From contig CM040430.1 of assembly GCA_022702705.1 (NCBI GenBank), positions 76,263,239-76,327,238 of the forward strand: a DNA stretch of 64,000 bases, in the 5' to 3' direction. The notes below the pieces were generated by a model that searched no databases, was not told the DNA's origin, and was given only the letters and a program-made list of their open reading frames with translations. This document shows, one piece after another, positions 1 to 11,071 of this stretch. The position numbers were made by a program, and so were the translations under genes. Each line of letters starts with the position of its first letter. Within the stretch, counting starts at the first letter, position 1. The DNA comes from Papilionanthe hookeriana x Papilionanthe teres. Its lineage: Eukaryota > Streptophyta > Magnoliopsida > Asparagales > Orchidaceae.

Positions 1-316
1 TTTCCCACGTCCGGGCATAATAGCCGAGAGAGAAAGGAAGTTGATCATATATTATCAGAACATATGTCAAACTGTTGACAAGCAAAAAAGCTTGAGGAAA
101 TAATGATCACCTTTCGCAGACAAAAAGACTACAACTTGCCTCATCCAAGAGTGCTATACCTTCCCGCCGTCCGGTCACCTCAAATGATTGACCGAATACC
201 TCACTTTGTTGGGCCACTTCGCCGCTACATCCGGCCGCTCCCCTTTGACCGATCGCTCTGCTCCATCGTGAGACCATGGAAGAAGAGGGAAGATTTACAT
301 ACATAACACCCAATTC

Positions 317-367
<51 letters not shown>

Positions 368-1189
368 TGCACACCACCAATGGTTGTAGATCACCCAATC
401 TTTGTCTTTTTTTATTATAATTTTTATTTTTTTTTTATCTAAACTCATATTTTATTTGGAAGTACCAATATTGCGACCTGGCGTCCCTGCTCCAACCGAC
501 TGTCCATTAGCTAGCGGTCTCGAAAATAAGAATAAAAAAAAATAAAAGAAGATGCATATACACCTCACTAACTTCTTTTTTCTTTTTTGAAATATATAAA
601 CATATAAACTTTGATACGGTGAAAGGTGTAAATAAATTTATTATTAGAGATACCAAGTGAGACCTTTTCATATTTAGTATTCTAAACTAATACATTAATT
701 ATTCTTTCCATTATACATTTTAAGACTATTTTTGTTTATTCTATGCCATCTTATAGAAGCATATGTACAAAGAATCTGCCCTTTGGTCCTTGAGGTCAAG
801 ATTGGGCGAGCTTGGGAAAGGGACGCATGCCGCCTATCAATTAGCCTTAGCTGAGAAACTTCATTTCAGTTTACTTTAATGATTTTATAGTTGTCCTTTC
901 TAACGTGCATGGGGACACACTCATTTCTTTTACTCTACATATATTAGTTGGATTTATACTAAATCCTCTCATTTATGGAACATAATCGCAACTAGAAGCT
1001 GCATCTGTTTCATTTCTCTCCAAAAATTAGATAGGAGTTTATACCTACCATTTTCTTACAAGTGACTGTTCGATACTTAGGGGTCTCGAACTCAGGTGAT
1101 AAAATTGACAACGGCGTCAAGAATATTTGATCGGTTGAAGACATAGATTTCACCAGCAATGACGCAAGATCATCTGATCGGTAATAGAG
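1..1189. other. Non-coding stretch, no gene recognised
   Basis: No open reading frame here has a recognisable domain; the longest reading (103-306) is short and of biased composition. The stretch is AT-rich intergenic DNA with an (AT)n run at 319-365 and T-rich runs near 400-440 and 570-590. No LTR ends, transposase or RNA gene could be identified. Confidence 0.6.
319..365. repeat. (AT)n microsatellite
   Basis: Uninterrupted AT dinucleotide run of about 46 bases, read directly from the sequence. Confidence 0.97.
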
Positions 1190-1850
1190 GCCTCTGAGAT
1201 ATCTCGACACCTGACAACGACAAGCTCCACTCGGGATGCACAAATGATTGTCTTGCGCCCAAATTATAAAGTTAACACCCGACATGGACAAGTTCCACGA
1301 GGGGTGTCTAACGATCATCAGTGACCTATCAGTGACCTATGGGATATATCGACACCTGATAGTGACAAGCTCAGCGAGAGGTGCACAAATGATCGACCTG
1401 CGCCCAAATTATAAAGTTAACACTCGGCAGTGACATGCTCCGTGTGGGGTGTCTAACGATCGTCAGAGGCTTATGGGACGTATCGACACCGATAGCGACA
1501 ATCTCCACGAGAGGTGGGTAAAAGATCTTTCTGCGCCTAAATTATAAAGTTAACTTTCACAACGACATGCTCCTCGAGGGGTGTCTAATGATTGTTAGAG
1601 GTCTATGGGACTTATGAACATCTGACAACGACAAACTCCTAAAGGGGTGCGCAAACGATCATCTTGCGGCCAAATTATAAAGTTAATATCTGACTGCGAC
1701 AAGCTCCACGAGGGTTATCTAACGATCATCGGAGGCTTATGGGACGTATTGACACTTGGTAGTGACAATCTCCGCGAGGGACGTGCAAATGGTCGTCCTG
1801 CGAACATATTGTAAACTTAACACCCGGCAGCTACAAGCTTTGCGAGGGGT
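1190..1850. repeat. ~133-bp tandem repeat, about five copies
   Basis: The marker aaattataaagttaa recurs at about 1261, 1406, 1539 and 1672, with a diverged copy near 1806. Spacings are 145, 133, 133 and 134 bases. Each unit also carries a variant of gacaagctccacgagggg, a cgatcatc-like word and a gggacgtatcgacacc-like word, so whole units are repeated and not only a short motif. The copies are diverged. There are no spacers of constant length that would suggest CRISPR and no coding sense that I can see. It looks like a small satellite or minisatellite of unknown origin. Confidence 0.85.
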
Positions 1851-1867
1851 GTAGAACTCTATGACTC

Positions 1868-1950
1868 TCCGGGGCGAGCAACTACAAGACTCCTCTCTGG
1901 GCGAGCAATTACAAGTTTCTCCTCCAGGGCGAGCAACTCTAGGACTCCCG
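1868..1950. repeat. Short ~27-bp repeat, three copies
   Basis: gggcgagcaa occurs at about 1872, 1899 and 1927, each followed by a related pyrimidine/purine stretch containing ctacaag or ctctagg. It directly follows the 133-bp array and uses different words, so it is a separate small repeat. Confidence 0.7.
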
Positions 1951-2866
1951 TATGTGATGGTGAAAATACCAAAACCGAGCACGAAAAGCGCCTAATAGAA
2001 AGTATCATTAGCAAAGTACATATTCAAGCCTTATATAATTTATAAATTTCCTTGTCATTATGTAGTTGTAACTATCAAGGAATAAGAAAGTTGAAGAACT
2101 TAATATGTATGCCAAAAAACTATATGTAAGGATCTCAAGGCAAATCAGTAGTTGACCACCTCATTTTAGTTGACCGACCAAATTCTCTCCCTCAGCCAGC
2201 CTATTTCAGTCAGCCGACCAACTTTCTCTATCGACCAGCCCATTTCAGTTGGCCGACCAACTTTCTTATTCAACCAATCAGAATCAGACGAGGGACTTTT
2301 CCCTCTGACCGAGGCTTTTTAACAATCAGTCAAATTCAAAAGACTAAAATATTCTGTACCACCCTTTAAAAATAAGGGTAATATTATAATTTGTTTTTTT
2401 ACCCCACTTATAACATCATGCTTGTAGACTAAAAGGGGCCGCCGAGCCCGGGGACCACCTCAATTTGCTCCCGAGAGGGCAAGTCTTTCTCTTTATCTCC
2501 TTCTCTCTCAAGTTCTTTTTCCTTAGTCTTACGCTTTATCATTAGGTACTGTACACCGGACAGATTTGAATTCAATATAAATATATCTTTCTGTATAATT
2601 GCTAGTATTCTGAAATTAATGTAGATATTATTATATCCTAGTTAGTCGTTCTACTTTATAGAGCGAAAGAGTCGTAGAAGACCTACGTACATTTCACTCA
2701 AATATGTATATATTGACATATCTAACAACTAAACTTCAATTTTTACATAGATGTCATGAAAAGATATATTTTACTTTTTAAAAATAAAATGGATGTATTT
2801 TTTATGCTAGATTTGAGTGGTATAAATGTAAAAATGATAAAGTTTAGGTGTTACGTTTTCGGTTCA
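1951..2866. other. Non-coding stretch with degenerate ~40-bp repeat
   Basis: Around 2160-2270 the words ccgaccaa and catttcagtt recur three times at about 40-base spacing. The rest up to 2866 is AT-rich. The block 2420-2600 (GC-rich cluster, pyrimidine-rich run, then a TATA-like AT stretch) resembles the end of an LTR, but no paired copy or primer site is present, so it is not called as a mobile element. Confidence 0.4.
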
Positions 2867-3015
2867 GATATTGCTCATGATCTCTTTCTGATTACTTTTC
2901 ATCTGCTAGTGAGTTCATCGAGGACTGGGTCAAAACAGCTAATCCAGCAAAAGAAATAATAAAAAAAGCTCACTCTGATTTATCCTTCGAAGAACAATGC
3001 ACGAAGTGCGAGAAG

Positions 3016-3853
3016 GTATTATCATATTCATATTTGAACGTAACTTTTGCTTGTCTAATTTTGTTTTACATTTTGAAAATGCACTCTCCTAATGACAATT
3101 TAAATCCCTTGTAATTGACTCCCAGATTATGTAAGTTATTTTTTTATCAATTCTAATAGAAATTATCTCACTGGAAAAAACGGTGTTGAAAGTAAGAAAA
3201 ATAAATGACTGTTCGGATGTCATTGGAAAATAGTACACGATCTGCAGCTTCTAACCGAATTTTTATTATTAGTTTAAATATTTTAACGTTTTGTTATAGT
3301 TAAAAAGATACAAATATAAGAGAGCAGTATTTTTCAAATATCAATGAAGAAGACTCTCCAAATTAAGGCTTTGTTTTCTGGTTGGATTGTTAACGTAGAC
3401 AAATTCGTTTAGAATCTATTGAATTGTAAGAAAATATTTACGATGTAGATGCTTTATTAAACAAAAAATTCAAATTTTAAAACTTTTAATCAGTTTTTTT
3501 TACTTCTGGACAAAACAGCTCTCGATGTAGTTTTTATTACAATAATTCAAAGCTACATGTCTCTATTTTCTGTAATAACAGAAAAAGTCTAATCTCTTGA
3601 TAACTATGAGAAAAAACTTCAATTCTATAAAAATTTAATTAATTAATTAATTAATTATTTATTTATTTATTTATTTATTTTTTTTCAATAAAGTAAGGTT
3701 GAAGTGCAATCTTATAAAATAGTGCGCGCAAAAAGAAAGGGAAATAAATGAATAATAAAAAATTCTGACATTTTCATTTGGAATAAACTTCAGTTACTTT
3801 ACAGCTCATGACTTCTTTTCTTTTCGCATATTTTCCTTCCAACTAAAATGCAG
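3016..3853 (+). other. Intron of the beta-carbonic anhydrase remnant
   Basis: 838 bases between the GT donor after CEK and the AG acceptor before EAV. AT-rich, with a TTAA/TTTA simple-sequence run at about 3631-3687. No other gene is seen inside it. Confidence 0.75.
3631..3687. repeat. (TTAA)n/(TTTA)n simple repeat
   Basis: Runs of attaatta followed by tttatttatt and a T-tract, inside the intron of the carbonic anhydrase remnant. Confidence 0.9.
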
Positions 3854-3988
3854 GAGGCTGTGAAAGTCTATCTCGAGAACTTGAAGACGTATCCTTTTGT
3901 CAAAGAAGGCTTGGAGAACAATACTCTCTCTTTATTTGGAGGGTACTATGACTTTGTTCATGGCAGTTTTGAGACTTGGGCTGCCTAA

Positions 3989-4102
3989 AACCATTGCCCT
4001 CCCTACATCTTCAAGTATTATATTATTTTAATTATTTGTGGGCATTTTAATAAATTTTTTTCATCTGCACCTGAATTATGTAACGACCCTTAATTTCCTC
4101 TC

Positions 4103-4138
<36 letters not shown>

Positions 4139-5255
4139 CTCATCCTTTAGTGGTATTGTACAGACCACTATTTCCATGTATAATGCAGATTGCTTTCCTT
4201 TTCTTTCTACGATGTTGTCAATTTGATTTACTTTCAAGTCACTGTATAATTATGACTTTAACACAAGACTACATCATATTTAATCATTTATATGAAAGAA
4301 TGCATAAATAAAAAGAGAACAAACAATCAGTCGGTCAATGCTCAGAATGTGAAGCACATTACTAATCCCAATAATCGAGTTAGTGTTTATTCTACTCAAC
4401 AAGTAAAAAAAAAAGTAATAGAGAAAAATTGAGCATTTGCACTAATGGGTGTGACAATAAGGCGTTACCCTATTTTGCCATAGAGTTCCCGTTGCTAAGA
4501 TTTATTGGCTTTTTTCATCGAGAAAATATTACGTGTGGAGTTAGGACATAGAGTTACAACCATACTCGAATCAGAAATTGACACACGTCGACTATATAGA
4601 AGAACATTTTACTGCATAAAAAATAGAGAAGAGTAACCCTGCCCAACTCGATATAGTGTAAAAGTATGTCGAATATTTTAAAATCTTCTCTCTCTCTTTT
4701 AGATCCCTAATTCAATTTTAAGGTTCAGCGTGAATGGTTCTCCTCATCACTAAAATTTAGTTTATGGTTGCGAATCGCCAGGCGTTTCAAAATCCTCATT
4801 ACGAGTTTCAAAAAATTCAAGCATTCCAGTTTTTTATTTTATTTTATTTAATTTTTAATTTTTTAATTTTTATGTTTTATTTATTTATTTTATTTTATTT
4901 ATTTATTCATTTATTTTTTTTTTTAAGATACTTCTTTCCATCCGTCAACTGATATAAAGTTTAGGATTAAAAATTGGCATTGCATGAAAAAAAGAATATT
5001 TAGGATTAGAAATCGATTTTGGTACAACGAAGAAAAACCTATCTTCTCCTTATCAAATAAATTAGACCATCTCTAAAGAACAGTGTAGTAAGTACCCTAT
5101 ATGCATTTTATTTTGAAAACCAATTTAGTTTTTGTTGTATGTTTAAAGTATTTTGGATTATTTTTTTAAGTACAACATGAAGTACTACAACTTTTCTTGA
5201 AGTACAACATGATATTTTAAGATAGGGTAGAGTATTTTAAATTTTTTCTTCATTA
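3989..5255. other. AT-rich non-coding stretch
   Basis: Sequence downstream of the carbonic anhydrase stop. It contains an (AT)n microsatellite at 4106-4135 and a TTTTA/TTTAT-rich tract at about 4832-4925. No coding or RNA feature is supported. Confidence 0.6.
4106..4135. repeat. (AT)n microsatellite
   Basis: About 30 bases of AT dinucleotide repeat read directly. Confidence 0.95.
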
Positions 5256-5259
5256 AATT

Positions 5260-5750
5260 TGGTTGTATTAATTTATTTGTTCAATGCAATCATACTGTAC
5301 ATCATATTTTGGCATGAGTTTAGTTATTAGATGCTTATTTATTTAATACAACTTAATTGTGCTAAAGTTTTTCTTTAGTATAATCATATTTTACACCATA
5401 TTATAACATAAAATTTAGAAATTTTTTTCTACTATACAAAATGATTGTACTTAATTTTATTTTGGTACAACTATGTTATGCACTATAGTTTAACATTAAA
5501 ATTGTTATTTAGACGTTCATTTCTTCAATATGATATAGATGTACTCTGGTTATTCTTCAATATAACCATGTTTTAACATGGTATAAGTTATTTTGTATGT
5601 TTTTTTTTTAGGATAATATAATTCTTTAATTTTTTCTTCATTATAACTATGTCGTAAACCATATTTTGACATGTGACTGGTTATTTGGATGCCTATTTCT
5701 TCAGTACACTATAATTATACTTAAGTTTTTATTTAATACACTTCAAAAAT
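5260..5750. repeat. Degenerate ~90-bp tandem repeat
   Basis: A pattern of the kind tatgttacaccatattttgacat, then gttatttggatgcttatttcttcaata, recurs about five times (near 5295, 5388, 5475, 5568 and 5650) with strong divergence. Spacing is roughly 82-93 bases. It lies beside a second repeat block and a DNA-transposase remnant and may be their subterminal repeat region; that link is inference. Confidence 0.5.
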
Positions 5751-5755
5751 TTAAG

Positions 5756-6350
5756 CATTTTTCGAAGGTCACAATCCATCAGTTATGATAAGAAAAATCA
5801 TCACTTTTAATGTTACTGATGGATTGTCGACGGTTTTATGCTCATAAGAAAAATACTTGTTGGTACTTATAACACTGATCGATGTTCTGATGATATTAAT
5901 GCATCAATGGTTATCCAACAATTTTATGGAGTTGTTTTCTTTTGAAAATTCAATTCATCGGTAATCGTAGATTCGTATAACCGATAGTTCGTCTGTCAGT
6001 AATAATGATGTTGTACACGTTGAAAAAGTCGCACTTATCTGGATTTTGAAGCAGGTAAAATTGTCGGTTTTCAGATCTTTTTTATAATCGACGGGTTAAC
6101 TGTTGAAAAAGTGTGCGTCTGTTTTTTGATGCAGCAAAATTGTCAGTTAAGTGTCATTTTTTATAACCAACATGTTAACTGTCTGAAAATTGTCACAACC
6201 ATTATTTTGTGTGATACCTTATGCTGTTGATTATATGTTAGTTATGTATTGGTAAAAATGTCAATTGGCTAGCTTTCTGTTTTTACTATAGATAAGTTTC
6301 GAACTGTTGCAAAACCAACGACAAGTCCTCAGAAACTTGTAGTATAAGGA
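5756..6350. repeat. Repeat block with two ~86-bp copies
   Basis: Between about 6018 and 6190 two copies share gttgaaaaagt, a gcaaaattgtc word, ttttttataa and a gttaactg word, in the same order. Related words (ccatcagt, gatcgatg, taaccgata) are scattered upstream. This layout resembles the subterminal repeat zones of plant CACTA-like transposons, but no CACTA terminus was found. Confidence 0.4.
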
Positions 6351-6559
6351 AAAAAAACTTATTTCTTTTGTATTTACAATACCATACCTATTACCGCAAA
6401 TTTAATATACAATTCAAAACATTTGACAAAATAACATAGCTGCCGAGTAATGAATTATCCAATTAAATAATGAAATAAATAAATGCATTTACTCTCAAAT
6501 TTGTACATTACTATTCAATGAAAAAATATATGTACAAATGTACATAAACATAAAAAAGA

Positions 6560-7300
6560 AAAAATCAAAATGCCCCATCTAATCATCCTCCTCTATCTTG
6601 TCAATCTCATCCTCATTGTCCTCTGCCAATTTCTCCTCTCCAATGTTGTCGCTGCCTTGCCACGCATCCTCATCAGCTATCGGAAGGAATCAAACACATC
6701 CTCAGCTTGCTCTCCATGTTGGGCTCCAACGTCGACCTCATCTGAGAGAGGCGCACCTCCATATTAACATAGAATGCTGCAACACTCTAGGAGATCTCCT
6801 CATTATGTGCGGTAGCTACATATGCACTGGTAAAGAGGTGAGCATCCTAGGCAAAGCCTCTATGACCCGAGCCCGACTTCTTCCCTCCAGCAGCCTTTCC
6901 CATATGTCATACTCGGAAGGATCGTGCTCATGGATCGTAATACCTCCTGACGCTTAGGATCGACTCTTCTTCAGTTGTTGGAATCTCTCATGCAAACAAA
7001 ATTAGTTACACTCAGTTAGAGCTAACATGTATTAACATTGAACTAGTTTAGCTCATCAATTACCTGGGTCGCACAGGATCTATCGTCGATCCAGGACTGG
7101 TTGGATAGCCTCTTGTGGGTGCACTTATATACATCAACAGTAGAGGTCTCTCATCCATTCTCGCACATGTTGTCATTAAATGAAATAGTTAGAATACATA
7201 TTCAAACTATAGAAAGCCTTATAGAATAAATGAAATCTTACCATCTTTCGTATGTATTCTATATGTGGGCGCGTCGCACTAGTGTGGTTGGACTACCCCA
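6560..7300 (-). pseudogene. Remnant of a plant PttA/En-Spm-type transposase
   Basis: On the minus strand the segment around 7060-7150 reads VDVYKCTHKR, then SWIDDRSCAT. This matches the pattern of the plant PttA/En-Spm transposase family, where a (A/V)-E/D-V-(F/Y) motif is followed by THxR and W-(V/I)-D-x-RS. Further downstream on the same strand (about 6960-6840) a reading with HDPSEYDIWERLLEGRSRAR appears, and an acidic tail is encoded near 6640-6570. The frame is interrupted repeatedly and no terminal inverted repeats are visible. Other CACTA transposon proteins, or a captured fragment, remain possible. Confidence 0.4.
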
Positions 7301-7389
7301 TCATCTATGTTAGAACCAACATAGGGTAAAAGGTCACTAGCCATGCAATCACGAAGTGTAATCCTCAGTTTGACTCATGTGACCAAAGG

Positions 7390-7578
7390 TGACATTCAAA
7401 ATTTCTTAATTTTATAGTCATCAAAATAGTTTACACATTTCACTGTGGGTTCGATATCTCGGGGCTTAATCAAAAAGTCATATATTACTTGATAAACGAT
7501 ACGTATACTTGCGTAGAATGTCATATTATAAATCATAAATTTCATATCTAAATCGTAAGCATAAATATTTGGGCATCA
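7390..7578 (+). mobile_element. Truncated Athila LTR 3' end
   Basis: The block with tgtgggttcgatatct, acttgataaacgatacgtat and acttgcgta, ending ggcatca, is the same terminal block found at the ends of the Athila LTRs at 10702, 17294 and 57768. Only the last ~190 bases are present. It is joined directly to the third-ORF tail of another Athila at 7579, so it is a truncated LTR or a deletion product. Confidence 0.65.
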
Positions 7579-7747
7579 ATTATCAAGCGCGGTGGAGAGA
7601 TATGAGATAGCTTATCATGACGCACAGATGAGATTTTTCAGGGGAGACACTAGTGTTGTATTTCCTACTTGCCCTGAGTATACTCCATACCAGCCTGAAG
7701 AACTTGATGATGATGGAGCTCCTGCAGAAGATGATTGGTATTTTTAG
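7579..7747 (+). pseudogene. C-terminal tail of an Athila third ORF
   Basis: An open frame ending in TAG at 7745-7747 reads AYHDAQMRFFRG, FPTCPEYTPY and an acidic EDDWYF end. The homologous tail at 54560-54716 reads AYYDAQVRFMRG, FPSCPSYTPY and an acidic end with GDGDW. It is therefore the C-terminus of the protein encoded 3' of pol in Athila elements. Everything upstream of this tail is missing, replaced by the LTR fragment ending at 7578. Function of the tail is unknown. Confidence 0.7.
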
Positions 7748-8635
7748 TTTTATTTTTCAATGTACCTTATTATGTATTTATATTTTTTATTTGTGATGTA
7801 CCTGAGACTCTCTCTGATTAGTATTTGTGATGTAATTTGTATTTGGTTGTGTTTATAACAGTCTTTATGTGAATTGTGATGTATGTGATTTGATAGTAAA
7901 GTTTGCAAGTGTTTGGTTTGTTAGTTTAATATGTGGTAGTAACAGTTGGGTGTTAATATGACGTGCATAGTTTAAGTTTTATGTTTTTAAACTTCTTCCC
8001 TTACAAATGTCTAACTTATATTTGTGTATAGAAATGCTCTTAATTATTCCAGGCCTACTGTTCTACTTTATGAAGAAAATCTTGCTTAAACTCAAAGGTA
8101 TAAAAAGCCCAAGATATTGAGGTATGAGTTATATGTTTATATCTTTTCTTTCTTCCCATGTTAATTGTATTAATATTCAAAAACTTAAGTTTGCGAAATG
8201 GAAAGAATTAACCGTTAATTGTTCTCATTTAAAAGTATTTTCAAAATTATTAACATGATTTCCTATAATAGAACTCAATTTCAGATAACTGTATTTTGAT
8301 TTTTTTAAGTATTTTGTAAAATTGAATGAAAGTATTCGGTAATGAAAAGTAATTTTATAGGATAAGATATTTGGTATAAGAGAATATGACTAGAGTCAAC
8401 TATTCAAAGTAAGAAAAACTGTATGTTTGAAATATTAAGAATCTTAAAACTTTATGTGATAGGAAAGGATTGAGACTCTATGATGAATCAATATTAAGCT
8501 AAAGAAATGCCTATAAGGTAAATGATTGTAGTAAGTTTCAAATTTAGGGTGAGAAAGGTGAAGTTCAAAATCATTAAATGACTATCCAGATACAGTAATC
8601 CTCACTTGAAAGAAAAAAAAGCAAAAAGAAAAAAG

Positions 8636-8668
<33 letters not shown>

Positions 8669-9087
8669 GAAAAGAAAAGTGATGAGAAGCTTGAGGAGAT
8701 GCCTAATTAAAAATTGGCTTCACTTGACTCTACCTAAAGGGAAGAACTTAATTACTTTCCTGAACATATATGTATGGATTAGCATTCTTACTAATAATGG
8801 TCTCATAAACTTCTTTTTATGTAATCATTTTAAGTGCCTTAATAAGACAATTTACAGTCATTTTTGAAATGAATAGAAGGCTAGAACACTTAGACTTAAT
8901 TACTAGATAATCTTACACCTGTAGAATTTACTTGAATTATCCAAAGGTTTTTTTGACAATTTTACTATTGTACTTATCTAAATCAAAGTTATGGTATTCT
9001 AAGATGAATGTTCATTGTAGTGGATCATTATTTTATGTATTAACTAAAATTACTTGAGGACAAGTAATAGTTAAGTTTGGGGGATCT
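7748..9087 (+). other. Athila 3' untranslated region with conserved block and polypurine tract
   Basis: No gene. The tract holds a block shared with two other Athila copies in this window: tatccagatacagtaatcc at ~8583, a (GAAAA)-rich purine run at 8605-8678, then gaagcttgaggagatgcc and aattggcttcacttg to ~8730. At 9060-9087 it ends with cttgaggacaagtaatag and the polypurine tract aagtttgggggatct, directly before the LTR. Confidence 0.7.
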
Positions 9088-10702
9088 TGATCCACTGAAA
9101 ATTCGATAGCTTTTTACTAACCATTTCATACTTATTTTTGATGATATTGCACTTTGAAGAAAGATATTTTTCATGATTTCATGTAGGTATAATGATTTTA
9201 GGCCTTTGGAACAAAAGGAAGCGAGAATGAGCAAATTTGGAGCAAAATGGGGCAAAAGTGCATTTTATTGAACTAGCGTCGGATCGTGCTATTTTACAGA
9301 GAGTTGCAACCGATTGGTGGATTAATGCACCAAACGACACCCTCCCATGTGCTGGACCGCTCCCTATCCTGATTTCAAACTAGATTCCATGTATTTGGCC
9401 GGATTTTGGAGGGTTGCTTGAGGAAACTCTTTGGAAATCAGTTATGGCTGAATTTAAACTTCTTTGGAACAAAATTTAGGGAGGGGAGAAAGTTTAGAGA
9501 GTAGAGAGAGTGAGGAGTGAGTGTCTTTTCATTTTGTTTAGGAAATCTAGGTTTTGTGCTTTCTCTTCTAAGGAGTGTAAGAGGAGAGGGAAAGTGGAAG
9601 ATTTCTTCTTATTTACTTATCTAAAGAGAGAATTATGTGTTGTTGTGAAGAAAGAAGAGGAGTCAAAGGAATTCCTTGAGATTCACTTGGGGAAGAGTTT
9701 GAGATAAGTTGTATTTTTTATTATGTTTGTATGACATTGTTTTTATATATATAATTCATGTTTTGTCATCTTTTCTTCATGAGTCTTGAGTAGATTTCTT
9801 TGTCTTCCTCCTTTTCATGTGACGTGTTGATGTTGTGATATGGAAATGATGTGCCGATTTATTATGAAGAATTTGTGATGACCTTGTCACTTCAAACTTC
9901 ATTTACTTTTTGATCTGACCAAATGAATTGTTAAAGCTTATTGGAAATCATGTGTTCCGAAAGGATTATGAGTTCCACAACAAAAGTGAAGGTCACATTC
10001 AATGTCCATGAATGAGAGATGTAGTTCATGGGGATTGAGTGCAAATAAATTGGGAAATATAATTTGATGGGCGTAGAATTGGAGATTTCAGAGTAACAAG
10101 CTAAAATCCTCAATTTGGTCCTAATGTTTGGAAATTAAAGCGAGAGTTAGCCTTCAGGGGAAGGAAAGTGAGAGCTCTGGAGTGAGAGTTAGCATTCTCC
10201 CAGCCTAACCACGGATTTGGGGACTAAATTTAGGATTAGCCAATGTTCTTTATAAGCTGAGATATGAGTAAAGAATAGGAATGCTCCTATTTGGCACAAT
10301 ACATTTGCATCACTGATCTATGTCACAATAATCATCATATGATAATTGGAGAGGAGAAAGACTCTTTCTTACAACTGAACTTAGTTATAAATTTAGTCTA
10401 GTGTTAGTTTAACTTGCTATAAGTTTAGAATGTACTTTGGTAGAAATAGTAACTACAACTGTTTGTCTTTATTTTAAGAATTGAACTTACTTGCAATTGT
10501 GTTGTGATTTGATAAGTGATTTCTGTACTACACCATAAAATTAAAGCCTCCCTGTGGGATCGATATCCAGGACTGCACTAGAGCCCTGTATTACTTAAGC
10601 GATACGTATACTTGCATTTAATTTTGTGACTCATTATAAAACTAAATCAATATATCTATAAATTTGAGTTCATAAAATTTGGCAAATTAAAAAGTTACAT
10701 CA
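9088..10702 (+). mobile_element. Athila LTR (1.6 kb), plus orientation
   Basis: The LTR starts with TGATCCAC immediately after a polypurine tract and ends with ACATCA. Near the 3' end it carries the block ctccctgtgggatcgatatc, then cgatacgtatacttgc, shared with every Athila LTR here. The 5' part matches the LTR at 15656 (gatattgcactttgaagaaag, then ttttcatgattt). It follows an Athila third-ORF tail and 3' UTR, so it is that element's 3' LTR. At 10703 the sequence switches abruptly to the minus-strand protease of another Athila rather than to host DNA. Confidence 0.8.
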
Positions 10703-10890
10703 CCCCTCGTGGATAAATGATAGATCGATCAGCTAACTGAAGGGTTACAGTAGTGGGAGAAATATCAGCTAAACCTAACATTTTAAATATAGATAGATGC
10801 ATCACATTAATGCTCACTCCTAAATCACATAAAACTTTTCTACATAAATTTTCTCCAATTGCACAAGGAATTGTAAAGCTACAAGGATTT
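10703..10890 (-). pseudogene. Athila protease fragment
   Basis: Reading the minus strand gives IPCAIGENLCRKVLCDLGVS, then the block LQLADRSIIYPRG, the same order as in the Athila at 19270-19440. This is the retropepsin-type aspartic protease with DLG in place of DTG/DSG. It is cut at its C-terminal side exactly where the plus-strand LTR ends (10702), so the rest of pol is missing. Confidence 0.75.
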
Positions 10891-11071
10891 TTAAGTTTTT
10901 AAGGAAGCTTTTTTTGAAGTATAGCGCTACACTCCTTAATTAGTGTAACTGTCTCATAATCCCCAAGTTTCATTTTCTTGTTTAATATCTGCTTTATAAA
11001 CTTTGTATAACTTGGCATCTATTCCAAAGCTTTAGTGAAATGAATATTTATCGTTAACTTCTTAAGTATTT

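Larger units (their letters stand above)
2868..3988 (+). pseudogene. Beta-carbonic anhydrase, C-terminal two exons (partial, probably a pseudogene)
   Basis: Beta-carbonic anhydrases interconvert CO2 and bicarbonate with a zinc ion. Two adjacent exons are readable. The first ends at 3015 and reads FIEDWVK, then LSFEEQCTKCEK, followed by a GT donor (gtattatc). The second follows a cag acceptor at 3851-3853 and runs 3854-3988: [20 protein letters not shown], then [14 protein letters not shown], then a TAA stop. These blocks and the phase-0 junction after CEK match the C-terminus of plant beta-CAs. The upstream exons with the zinc ligands are absent from the window. The reading frame is blocked by TGA at 2878-2880, just after a possible acceptor at 2865-2867, so the exon start is damaged or misjudged. 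Family assignment is strong; functionality is doubtful. An intact gene is possible only if the real acceptor lies after 2880 and the other exons are distant. Confidence 0.85.

Noticed and set aside
2420..2620. Solo LTR of an unknown element
   Set aside because: No matching copy, no clear TG/CA ends and no target duplication could be identified.
4038..4226. ORF across the (AT)n run
   Set aside because: Encodes an Ile-Tyr repeat from the microsatellite; artefact.
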